Positions 18,539-27,300 of a stretch of 64,000 nucleotides of DNA are shown here, piece after piece. The position numbers and the translations under genes are program-made. Within the stretch, counting starts at the first letter, position 1. Each line of letters starts with the position of its first letter. Under the pieces are notes generated by a model. It saw nothing but the letters and a program-made list of their open reading frames with translations, was not told where the DNA came from and searched no databases. The stretch is from DATFRY01 sp963764695 (lineage in GTDB: Bacteria > Myxococcota_A > Polyangia > Haliangiales > Haliangiaceae): contig CAVXTW010000003.1 in the NCBI GenBank assembly GCA_963764695.1, positions 496,001 through 560,000 of the forward strand, in the 5' to 3' direction.

Positions 18539-20077
18539 CTACAGGCCGAAGAAGCTCAGGATCTTCGTCTTGATGTGGCGCTTCTGGTTGGCGATGTGGC
18601 TCTCGCGGGCCTCGCGGGTGAGGGTGTCGCGATGCGAGGAGAGCTCGCTGTCGCGGCGGGCCAGGGTCTCGGCCAGGGCGTCGGCCAGCTCGGGGCGGCG
18701 CTTGAGGATCTGCTCGAGGTCTGACTTGGCCATGCGGTAGCACTCGACGTCGCTCTTGGCCACGGTGGTCGCGCTGCGCGGCTCCCCGGTCATGAGCGAG
18801 CGCTCGCCGAAGAAGGTGCCGGGGCCGAGGCTGGCGACCTCGCGCTCGGCGCCCTCGGCGCCCACCCGCACGCTGACCTCGCCGCGATGGACGAAGTAGA
18901 GGTCGTTGCCCGGGTTGCCCTGCCGGGTCAGCGTCTCGGCGGCGGAGAACGGCGCGTAGCGCAGCCGGCCGGCCAGCTGCTCGATCTCCTCGGCGCTGAG
19001 GTCGCGGAACAGCTCCGCCTCGCGCAGCACCGAGACCCGGTTCTGGTCCAGAGTGCGCTCCTTGCGCTCGCGCCGCTCGTCGTTGTCGCTGGTCATGAAG
19101 ATGGCCTGGGCCGGCACGTTGAGCGGGATGGCGGCCCGGCGCAGCGCGAAGAAGATCCGCGTGCGCACGCGTGTATCGACCGGGTCGTCGCGACTGAGGT
19201 CAGCCAGGTAGTAGCGCACGCAGTAGCTGTTGAAGCTGCCCCGCATGTCCAGCACGACGCAATCGGGCGCCGGCTCGGGCGCCACGGACTCGATCGGCGC
19301 GCGCCGCAGCGCCTCCTCGACGGTGCGGATGACGTCGGTCGGGCTGTAGCGGTAGTCGATGTCGAAGCGGATCTTGCGCCGCAGCTGGGTCGGATGGCCG
19401 GCCCGCCGTCCCAGCACGATGAACTGGTTCTTGGCCAGCTGGCTGTTGGGCACGATCAGGGTCTCCCAGTCGCGCGTCTCGAGCGTGGTCTGGCGCCAGC
19501 GCATCTCGAGCACGCGGCCGACCTTGTCGCCGACCTGCAGCCAGTCGCCCGGGCGGATCGACTTCTCCATCTGCAGGGTCATGCCGCCCATCAGGTTGCC
19601 CAGCGTGTCTTGCAGCGAGAAGCCGATGACAGCGGTCAGCACCGCCGAGGTGGCGATGAGCCCGCCCAGGTTCACCCCCCAGGCCGAGAGCAGGAAAAGC
19701 CCGCCGATGATGTAGGCGGCGGCCGCCACCACGTCCTGCACGATGCGCGGCACCTCGGCCCGGAGCAGGCGCAGCGAACCGTCGAACAGGATGGCCAGCC
19801 CGATGGTGATGCCGGCCAGCGCCGCGATGGTGATCGAGACGAGGCGCCACGTGGCGTACGACGAGTACTCCATGGCGCGAAACCAGCCGATGAGCGGCAG
19901 CGACGCGATGTGCAGGAAGAGGAGAAAGCCGGTCCCCTTCATGCTGGCGCGGCTGCGCGCCGATCGCGCGGCCCGGCTGCGGATCGCCACCGCGGCCACG
20001 AAACCGGCCACGAGGAAGAGCGTGAAATCGCCCCACGCCTCATCGAGCGTGGCACTCAGCCAGTCCACCTCAGCCAC
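18539..20077 (-). CDS. MscS-family mechanosensitive channel with C-terminal cyclic nucleotide-binding domain
   Basis: 512 residues. Four or more N-terminal membrane helices, then the MscS pore helix and beta domain (VLTAVIGFSLQDTLGNLMGG, followed by IRPGDWLQVGDKVGRVLEM), then a cyclic nucleotide-binding domain at about residues 345-460 with a phosphate-binding cassette FFGERSLMTGEPRSAT, and a short charged tail. The combination predicts a small-conductance channel gated or tuned by cAMP/cGMP rather than by tension alone. The GTG at 20077 is preceded by TAGCCT seven bases upstream. Confidence 0.88.
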   Translation of the reverse strand: MAEVDWLSATLDEAWGDFTLFLVAGFVAAVAIRSRAARSARSRASMKGTGFLLFLHIASLPLIGWFRAMEYSSYATWRLVSITIAALAGITIGLAILFDGSLRLLRAEVPRIVQDVVAAAAYIIGGLFLLSAWGVNLGGLIATSAVLTAVIGFSLQDTLGNLMGGMTLQMEKSIRPGDWLQVGDKVGRVLEMRWRQTTLETRDWETLIVPNSQLAKNQFIVLGRRAGHPTQLRRKIRFDIDYRYSPTDVIRTVEEALRRAPIESVAPEPAPDCVVLDMRGSFNSYCVRYYLADLSRDDPVDTRVRTRIFFALRRAAIPLNVPAQAIFMTSDNDERRERKERTLDQNRVSVLREAELFRDLSAEEIEQLAGRLRYAPFSAAETLTRQGNPGNDLYFVHRGEVSVRVGAEGAEREVASLGPGTFFGERSLMTGEPRSATTVAKSDVECYRMAKSDLEQILKRRPELADALAETLARRDSELSSHRDTLTREARESHIANQKRHIKTKILSFFGL

Positions 20078-20084
20078 GGCGTTC

Positions 20085-20090
20085 AGGCTA
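20085..20090 (-). promoter_or_regulatory. Possible -10 element (TAGCCT) of the MscS/CNB gene
   Basis: TAGCCT seven bases before the GTG start. The divergent hydrolase gene carries the same hexamer at 20160-20165 on the plus strand, ten bases before its ATG. Confidence 0.38.
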
Positions 20091-20175
20091 TCACGTCGCC
20101 GCGGCCGCGTGGCCGGCCCACGGAGTGTGACCCGATGGATCTTGCATACTTCCGCGTGCTAGCCTGACCGGCGGC

Positions 20176-21126
20176 ATGAGGGTTCGCTTCTGGGGGGTTC
20201 GAGGATCCATCGCCGTCCCTGGCCCGACCACCAACCGGTACGGCGGTAACACCTCGTGCGTCGAGATCGCGGCCGACGGCATCGACCCGATCATCATCGA
20301 CGCAGGCACCGGCATCCGCCATCTGGGCAAGGAGCTGGCCGGCAGCGCGTTCGGCTCCGGCCGCGGCACCGCCCACCTGCTCATCAGCCACACCCACTGG
20401 GACCACATCCAGGGCCTGCCCTTCTTCGCGCCGCTCTACACCCGCGGCAACCGGCTGCACGTCTACGCCCGCCGGCGCGACACCCACCTGCGGGCGGTGT
20501 TCGCGTCGCAGACCGAAAGTCCGTACTTCCCGGTACCGCTCGACGAGATGCGGGCCGACGTCACCTTCCACGAGCTGGGCGACAGCCAGAAGTTCACCAT
20601 CGGGCCGGCCGAGGTGCGCTGCACGCGGCTCAACCACCCGTGGATCGCGCTGGCCTACCGGATCCAGATGGGCGAGCGGTCGGTGGTCTACGCGTCCGAC
20701 ACGGCTCCGTTTCGCGACATCCTGTTCGAGCACGAGTTCATCGGCCAGCCGCCGGCGCCAGGCGCGCCGCTCGAGCCGGCCAAGGCCGCCGCCCTGGCCG
20801 CCATGCGGCGCTCGCTGGTGGAGCTCTGCCGCGGCGCCGACCTGCTCATCTACGACACCCAGTTCACGGCCGAGGAGTACCGGCAGAAGCCGCACTGGGG
20901 CCACTCCACGCCGGACGACGCCATCGCCATCGCGCGGGAGGCCGAGGTCGGCACCCTGGCGCTCTACCACCACGCGCCGGACCGCACCGACGACGAGCAG
21001 GACGCGATCGTGACCCGGTGCCGCGCGGCGCTGAGCGGCGTCCCGCTGGGACTGGTCGCCGCGCGCGAGGGACTCGAGCTCACCCTCGACGCCAGCGGCG
21101 CCCGACCGACGGAGAGGAGCGGATGA
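20176..21126 (+). CDS. MBL-fold metallo-hydrolase 1 (RNase Z-like fold)
   Basis: 316 residues. Starts MRVRFWGVRGSIAVPGP, a signature of a bacterial subgroup of the metallo-beta-lactamase superfamily, and carries the metal motif SHTHWDHIQG (about residues 74-83), an additional ligand HSTPDDA, and YASDTAPF. Probably a phosphodiesterase-like enzyme; related proteins are often next to cyclic-nucleotide or signalling genes. It overlaps the next gene by four bases. Confidence 0.87.
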   Translation: MRVRFWGVRGSIAVPGPTTNRYGGNTSCVEIAADGIDPIIIDAGTGIRHLGKELAGSAFGSGRGTAHLLISHTHWDHIQGLPFFAPLYTRGNRLHVYARRRDTHLRAVFASQTESPYFPVPLDEMRADVTFHELGDSQKFTIGPAEVRCTRLNHPWIALAYRIQMGERSVVYASDTAPFRDILFEHEFIGQPPAPGAPLEPAKAAALAAMRRSLVELCRGADLLIYDTQFTAEEYRQKPHWGHSTPDDAIAIAREAEVGTLALYHHAPDRTDDEQDAIVTRCRAALSGVPLGLVAAREGLELTLDASGARPTERSG

Positions 21127-21974
21127 AGGTCCGCTTCTGGGGCGTCCGGGGCGCCATACCGGCCCCCGGACCGGAGACCAACCGCTACGGAGGCAACACC
21201 TCGTGCGTGTCGGTCACCGGCGCGCGTGGCCAGCTCGTCATCCTGGACATGGGCACCGGCGTGGTCGGGCTCGGCAAGCAGCTCATGGCCGGCGCCATGG
21301 GACGCGGCCAGGGCCGCGCCGCCATCCTCCTCTCGCACGCCCACTGGGACCACATCCAGGGCTTTCCGTTCTTCCCGCCGGTGTTCGTGCCGGGCAACCA
21401 GCTCGAGATCTACGGCCACGCCCACTCGACCGACATGCTCGAGGGCATCCTCGAGGGGCAGATGAACCCGCACTTCTCGCCCATCTACACCCTGCGCAAC
21501 CTGGGCGCGGCCATCTCCTTCACCGCGGTGGCGCCCGGCGAAGTGCACGACGTCAACGGCATCCGCGTGTCGGCCCATCCCAACCCGCACGGCCACACCT
21601 CCGCCCTGGCCTTTCGCCTCGAGGAGGGCGGCGCGTCGCTGGTCTACGCGTCCGACGCCGGCTATCCGCTCGACGGTCCCAGCCGCGAGATCCTCGACCT
21701 CTACGCCGGCGCCGACCTGCTCATCCACGACGCCACCTACACGCCGGCCGACCGCGCCACCCGCCTCGAGCGCGGCAACTCCTCGCACGCCGACGCATCC
21801 GCCGCCGCCATCGCCGCGGGCGCCCGCCACCTGGTCCTGTTCCACTACGACCAGGACTACGCCGACGACACCGTCAACGACATGACCCGCGCCTGCCGGG
21901 CCGACCTCGACCGGGCCGGCGGTCGCGACATCGCGCTCACCGCCGCCGCCGAGGGCCTCGAGATCGAGGTGTGA
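21123..21974 (+). CDS. MBL-fold metallo-hydrolase 2
   Basis: 283 residues, a tandem paralogue of the preceding gene (MKVRFWGVRGAIPAPGP; SHAHWDHIQG). It has the same metal ligands, and NSSHADASAAAIAAGA replaces the HSTPDD segment. It overlaps the upstream gene (ATGA), so the two products are made together and may form a heteromer. It is shorter by about 33 residues, mainly in the insert after the YASD strand. Confidence 0.87.
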   Translation: MKVRFWGVRGAIPAPGPETNRYGGNTSCVSVTGARGQLVILDMGTGVVGLGKQLMAGAMGRGQGRAAILLSHAHWDHIQGFPFFPPVFVPGNQLEIYGHAHSTDMLEGILEGQMNPHFSPIYTLRNLGAAISFTAVAPGEVHDVNGIRVSAHPNPHGHTSALAFRLEEGGASLVYASDAGYPLDGPSREILDLYAGADLLIHDATYTPADRATRLERGNSSHADASAAAIAAGARHLVLFHYDQDYADDTVNDMTRACRADLDRAGGRDIALTAAAEGLEIEV

Positions 21975-21993
21975 AAGCCGCGCCCGCCCCGTC

Positions 21994-22131
21994 TCACTGG
22001 CGGGCGGGCGGCGGAGGCGGGACGCGATCGGGTGTCCCGGGCCTGATCTCCTCGGGATCCATGTATGGCTCGTCGCGCTGGCAGTGGGTGACGAGCACCG
22101 CGACGAGGCCGGCGAGGCCGATGAGGATCAT
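21994..22131 (-). CDS. Small single-helix membrane protein (uncertain)
   Basis: 45 residues from the first ATG: a hydrophobic helix (MILIGLAGLVAVLVTHC) followed by an acidic/Pro-rich tail ending PPPPPARQ. The frame continues upstream without a stop or a conventional start codon to the TGA of the FHA-DUF4388 gene, with which it is in phase. The true start may therefore be a non-standard codon shortly after GAGG at about 22194. Codon use resembles real genes. Confidence 0.35.
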   Translation of the reverse strand: MILIGLAGLVAVLVTHCQRDEPYMDPEEIRPGTPDRVPPPPPARQ

Positions 22132-22194
22132 CCCGCCGAAGACGACGAAGGGCGCCTTGCTGCGGTTCTGCGATGACGGAGTCGTGATGCGACC

Positions 22195-23232
22195 TCAGGG
22201 CACCACGATGAACTCTCGCTGCATCAGGCCGATGAGCTGCCGGGCAGCGTCGAGATCGGTGCCGTAGTAGTTATCGAGGACAGCCTGTACCTGACCGTGG
22301 TCCAGCACCAGCTGGAAGATGTCCAGCTCCTGCGGCGAGAGGTCGCGCAGCTTGCCGGCCAGCGGTGTCGGCACCGCCAGCGCCGACTGGAACGGAGGCA
22401 GCTTGTTCTCGAGATTCCTCAGCTCGTCGAGCTGGCGCATCCCTTCCATCAGGATCGCCTCGGTCGACTCCTGAATCTCCTCCATCACGCGGATCTCGCC
22501 GCCCGGCTCGAGCTCGAAGTGGCCGGCGGTCCAGGTGAGCATGCGAAAGATCGCCTTGTGCGGGCTGACCGCGAAGTCCTCGTTGATCGCGGCGAAGTAG
22601 ATCTGACCCTGGCGCAGGTAGATGCGACCGACCGCGCCCTGGGTGCTGACGGTCAGCACGCCCGACTTGCGGCTGGTGGACAGGAGCTGAAGCAGGTCCG
22701 GGAGCGGGATCTCCTCGATCACGCCGGACATCGGGCGGCCCGAGGTCTGCTGGCGGCTGGCTCCGGCCTCGAGTCGCCGGCGCGCCTCGGCCTCGGACTG
22801 CTCCGCGTACTGCAGCGGATCGACCGAGACCATCTTGATGATCGATGTGCCGACCAGGATGCGGTCGCCCTCTTGAAGCCGCGACCGGGTGACCTTCTCT
22901 CCGTTGACGAACGTGCCGTTGGTGGAACCGAGGTCCTGGATGTAGACCTCGCCGTCGGTGGTGGAGATCTTCGCGTGCTTGCGCGAGACCATGTCCTCCA
23001 CCAGGACCATGTCGAGATCGCTCGACCGCCCGATGATGATCTCGCGGTTCATCCTCAGCGGGAACTCACCCCCCTGGTACTTCCCCGAGATGAATCGGAG
23101 AGCATACCGCGGTCGATCAGACTGCATATTGTCTAGCGTCTTCGCGCTGTTACCGCCCTGAATCTTACGTTCCTCCATGTCTCTGCGCAAGGCAGCCCGG
23201 TGTTTTCCGGCCGCTTCTCCTCGCCAGCTCAT
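22195..23232 (-). CDS. FHA domain protein with DUF4388 (PatA-like N-terminal) domain
   Basis: 345 residues from the upstream ATG. FHA domain at about residues 45-120 (EIIIGRSSDLDMVLVEDMVS, RKHAKI, GSTNGTFVNGEKV), which binds phosphothreonine peptides, followed by DUF4388 (SGVIEEIPLPDLLQLLSTS, SGVLTV). This pairing is common in Myxococcota signalling. The ATG at 23232 overlaps the lipase stop (ATGA) and suggests coupling; ATG codons at 23178 and 23127 are alternatives, and the last would begin near the FHA domain. Likely reads out kinase activity. The Ser/Thr kinase genes nearby are obvious candidates, but no specific link is shown. Confidence 0.87.
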   Translation of the reverse strand: MSWRGEAAGKHRAALRRDMEERKIQGGNSAKTLDNMQSDRPRYALRFISGKYQGGEFPLRMNREIIIGRSSDLDMVLVEDMVSRKHAKISTTDGEVYIQDLGSTNGTFVNGEKVTRSRLQEGDRILVGTSIIKMVSVDPLQYAEQSEAEARRRLEAGASRQQTSGRPMSGVIEEIPLPDLLQLLSTSRKSGVLTVSTQGAVGRIYLRQGQIYFAAINEDFAVSPHKAIFRMLTWTAGHFELEPGGEIRVMEEIQESTEAILMEGMRQLDELRNLENKLPPFQSALAVPTPLAGKLRDLSPQELDIFQLVLDHGQVQAVLDNYYGTDLDAARQLIGLMQREFIVVP

Positions 23233-24305
23233 CTCCCCATCCCCCTCGACCCTCGCCTGCCGTCAGCCCACTCCTCCACCGCCGCCTCGACCGCCGCTTC
23301 GTTCTCCGCGTCGCGTCTCTCCGGATCGCGCGGCGTCGCGCGAAGGATGGAGAGGATGCGTGAGAATACCTCTTCCGAGATTACCAGGCTCGAGTGCCCC
23401 ATCGGAACGGTCACCGAAGTGGCACCGCGCAGGCGCGTGCTCGGCAGCGGGCACACCCAGTCGCGCACCGCCGCCAGGGTGAAGATGTCGACATCGGGCG
23501 GCAGCGGCCCCTGGCTCAGCTCGTCCAGAAAGCGGCTGCGCGGCAGGAGCTGCCATGACGACTTCGACCACAACCCCAGCGTGGCCACCCCGGCCAGCGC
23601 CGCCCACGTACCCTTCACCGGTGTCCCCATCATGACCAGGCGCCGCACGCGTGCCTGCCCGCCCAGCTTCTTGATGTAGTAGAGCCCGATCAGGCCACCC
23701 ATCGAGTGTCCGACGATGTCGATGCGGCGCACCGACGTCTGCGACAGGATGCTCTCGATCTTGCGGTGGATGAGAAACGACGACGCGCGGATGTCGCGGC
23801 TGTTGAGCGCGCCGAGGTTGAACGAGAAGACGCACAGGCCTTCGTCGGCGAGGCGGCGCTCGAGCGGATACATCGAGCCGCGCGTTCCGAGGAAGCCGTG
23901 GATGAGCAGGACCGGCGGGTGACGATCGTCCACCGTCTCGAAGCTGGCTCGCCGGCGAATGCGATTGCCGCGCGCGAGGTGGCGCAGGTAGCTCAGCCCG
24001 TGAGTTCCCCCGGCCAGGTCCTGGGCCACGCCGCTCGAGCGGCCGAGCCAGCGCGACGGCGCACCCGACAACCAGCGCGCGAACCACCGCGCGGTCTGTC
24101 CCATTGCGACCGCAGCGGTGGCCGGACGCGCCGGTGAGCCCGGCCCGGCGGCGGGTGTCGGGAGCGGTTCGGACCGGGGCGGTTTGCGGCGGCGGGGCAC
24201 GTCGTTGAGCCGGGCTCTCTGGATCATTCGGGATCCAGGGCGATAGGGGCAAGTCCTTCGCGGCGTCAGAGGCCCTTTGTCCATGCCTCCGAGAGACACC
24301 GACAT
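23229..24305 (-). CDS. Alpha/beta hydrolase (lipase-like)
   Basis: 358 residues. LLIHGFLGTRGSMYPLE gives the oxyanion-hole HGF(L)G, IVGHSMGGLIGLYY contains the nucleophile elbow GHSMGG, and MGHSSLV near the C-terminus supplies the catalytic His. The catalytic Asp is likely in PPDVDIFTLAA. About 120 N-terminal residues are basic and low-complexity. The ATG at 24305 has GAAGG five bases upstream. Resembles triacylglycerol lipase/PGAP1-like esterases. Upstream of, and overlapping, the FHA gene; divergent from the PEGA pseudokinase. Confidence 0.82.
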   Translation of the reverse strand: MSVSLGGMDKGPLTPRRTCPYRPGSRMIQRARLNDVPRRRKPPRSEPLPTPAAGPGSPARPATAAVAMGQTARWFARWLSGAPSRWLGRSSGVAQDLAGGTHGLSYLRHLARGNRIRRRASFETVDDRHPPVLLIHGFLGTRGSMYPLERRLADEGLCVFSFNLGALNSRDIRASSFLIHRKIESILSQTSVRRIDIVGHSMGGLIGLYYIKKLGGQARVRRLVMMGTPVKGTWAALAGVATLGLWSKSSWQLLPRSRFLDELSQGPLPPDVDIFTLAAVRDWVCPLPSTRLRGATSVTVPMGHSSLVISEEVFSRILSILRATPRDPERRDAENEAAVEAAVEEWADGRRGSRGMGR

Positions 24306-24351
24306 GGGCGCCTTCGAGGGATGCTGTGTGGATCGTATTAGGCCGAATTCA

Positions 24352-24381
24352 TTGACAGAGTTGCGTATTGACGGCTACCGT
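24352..24381 (+). promoter_or_regulatory. Promoter of the PEGA pseudokinase gene
   Basis: -35 TTGACA (24352-24357), 18-base spacer, -10 TACCGT (24376-24381), then seven bases to the GTG at 24389. The TTG at 24368 that could extend the ORF lies inside the promoter, so GTG 24389 is favoured and the mRNA would be leaderless. Confidence 0.5.
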
Positions 24382-24388
24382 CGGACGA

Positions 24389-27300
24389 GTGACTGCTCAG
24401 GGCGCGGGGGCCGCGGGTCGCAGGCTCGGCCGGTACCACCTCGCCGAACCGCTCGGCTCCGGACCCACGGGTGAGGTGTTCCATGCCCGGGTGTACGGCG
24501 TGGCGGGGTTCGAGCGGCAGTTTGCCGTCAAGCGATTCCATCACGAGCTGGTCGCCGATCCGGATCGCGCCGGACTTCTGGCCCAGGCCGCCCGCGTCTA
24601 CGGCGCGCTCCAGCACCCGCGCATCGCACGGCTCCACGAGTTCGGTGTTGCCGGCAACGAGACTTTCGCCGCCACCGAGATGGTGCACGGCATCGACCTT
24701 GGCTGGCTGCTCGGCGCGGCCGCGCGTGGCGGCGCGCTCCCGCCCGGCGCGAGCGCCTCGCTGATCGCGGCGGCGGCGCGGGCGCTCGGCTTCGCGCACG
24801 CGCGCGGGCTGGCCCACCTCGGCGTGTGCCCGCGCAACGTGCTGTGCACGATCGAGGGAGATGTGAAGGTGACCGATTTCGGTTACCTGTCGCTGCGGCT
24901 GCCGACGCGCCCGGTCGAGGATTCCGGCCTTCTCGCGCGGCTCCCGTACCTGGCGCCCGAGCAGCTGCGCGGCGACCCGGGCAATCCGTCCACCGACGTG
25001 TTCCAGCTCGGGCTGGTCGCGTGCGAGCTCTTCACCGGTCAGGCCCCGCTGGGCGGACCGGATCCGCGCGAGGTGCAGAGGCGCGCGATGGGCGGCGAGC
25101 TGCAGGTCGACTTCGATCTGCCGCGGCCGATGGCGCAGGTCATCCGCCGCTCGCTCGCGCTCAACCCGACCGAGCGCTTCTCCGACGCCACCGCGCTGGC
25201 CGACGCGCTCGATCTGGCGGCGCGCGCCTCGCCGCTGGCGGGCGATCGCCGCGACGTGGCCGCGATGGTGCGCAAGGTGCTCGAGAACCGCCCGCCCTCG
25301 GCCGAGGTGCGCGTGCCGGATCGTGGGCCGTCGCGGCCCGGGCGCGTGACGATGACCGGACGGCCGGCGCCGCGGCAGTGGCAGGGCGGCCCGAAGGGAT
25401 CGGGACACTCGGCCTCGTACAAGTCAGGGCAGATGCTGATGGTGCCGAGCCCGGCCGTGATCCCGGCGCCGGGGCACGGCGACGCGGCGCGTGCGGCACA
25501 GCGGGCGCCGGCGCGCCCGGAGACCGCCGAGGAGCCGACCCGCGTGCTCGACGAGGACCGCGGGTCGCCGACCCGGGTGATGCCGACCCACATGGTTCGC
25601 GATCTGGTCGGGCCCGCGGTCGGTGGCGGCTCCAACGGAGCGGGTCGCCGCGAGCGCGTTCCGCTCGGCACCGACGGACGCGGGCGGGCTGTCGGAGCGG
25701 AGCCGGGTGCGGTCCGCCAGCTGGTCAACGACGAGGAGTCGGCGGCCACGCAGCCGCGCCCGTTCCCCGGCGACGGCAGCACGCCGGAGCCGTTCCGCCG
25801 CGACAGCGAGTCGGACTTCTACGCGCTCGAGACGGTGACCCACCAGGAGGGCGAGGGCTCGCCGCTCATGGCCGCGGTCCAGTCGCTGATCGAGCAGCAG
25901 GAGCGACGGGCCGACAGCACGCCGCTTCCGGCCGTGCACTCGCCGCCTCCGGACGTGCTCACGCCGATGCCGGAGCTGGACGAGATCCTGCCGATGGCTG
26001 CCGCCATGTCGCCACCTCGCAAGACGCTGCCGCCGCAGGTGCTGCCGCCGCAGTCGCACGCGCGCCAGGCGCCGTCGCCGATGCTGCCGCAGGCGCAAGG
26101 GTCGCGGCCGGCGCAGGGGCAGGCGACCCGGCCACCGCCGCCGGTGCTGCCGCCGGGTGCGCGGCGTCCGACGGGGTCGCCGCCGGGGGGGCCGAATCCG
26201 ATGTCGTCGACAATGGCGCAACCGCCACCGCCGCCGCGGCCGGGTGGTCGACCGCCGGGTGCGCCGGGCGGTCCGCCGGGTGGGCGTGGGGATCCGCGCG
26301 GTGGCGATCCGCGGGGCAGCGATCCGAGGCTCGATCCGCGCGGCGGTGACCCGAGGGTCGATCCGCGCGGCGGTGATCCGAGGATGGATCCGCGCGGCGG
26401 TGATCCGAGGCTCGATCCGCGTGGTGATCCGAGGCTCGACCCCCGCGGTGGTGATCCGAGGATGGATCCGCGCGGCGGTGATCCGAGGCTCGATCCGCGC
26501 GGCGGTGATCCGCGCGGTGGCGATCCGAGGCGGCCCGGCCCGCCGCCGATGCCGGGGGCGCCCGGGCCATCCGGGTTCGGCGGGCCTCCGCCGCTGGGTC
26601 CGCCGCCATCGCCGGGCGGCCCGCACGCGCCGCCGCCGTTCTCGCCCGGTCCGCCGCCGCCGCCGCCGCCGCGGGCGATGCCGCCGATGCCGCCGGCGGA
26701 CCCGCGCTTCACCATCGACACCGGCAAGCTGCCGGCGCCGCGCATCCAGCCGCCGCCCGGGATGCGACCGTCTCCCCCGCCGGGGCCGCCCGGGCTCCCG
26801 ATGGGACCCATGCCGACCGGGCCGTCGGGGCCGTCCGGACCGATGGGGCCGATGAGACCGATGCCGTCGGGGCCGACCGGACCGATGGGACCCATGGGGC
26901 CGATGCCGTCCGGACCGACGGGGCCGATGGGACCGATGCCGTCCGGGCCGATGGCACCGATGGGGCCGATGCCGTCGGGGCCGATGGCACCGATGCCGAC
27001 CGGGCCGACCGGACCGATGGGACCGCGGCCGCAGCCGCAGATATCGGGCGCCCCGGACACCGGCGAGGTGGTCGTCGGCGACCGCATGGTGCGCCCGGAT
27101 CCGCGGATGGTGCAGCAGCACCCGGACTCGCACCGCGACGCGCAGCCGCCGGTTCGCCGGCCCAGCAGCGCGCGCGGGCTGAAGATGCTGGTGCTGGCGC
27201 TGCTACTCGGCGCGCTGGCCGGCGGCGGATACTTCGGCTACCTCAAGTGGGTCGACCATCGCCGCGCGACCGCGGCCGGCGATGGCGAGGCCACCGACGC

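Noticed and set aside
26290..26532. CRISPR-like repeat array
   Set aside because: The repeats are contiguous, in frame and encode DPRGG motifs. No spacers or cas genes.
25424..27133. Long minus-strand open frames opposite the pseudokinase linker
   Set aside because: They are shadows of Pro/Gly-rich repeats; translations are Arg/His/Pro low-complexity with no start signal.
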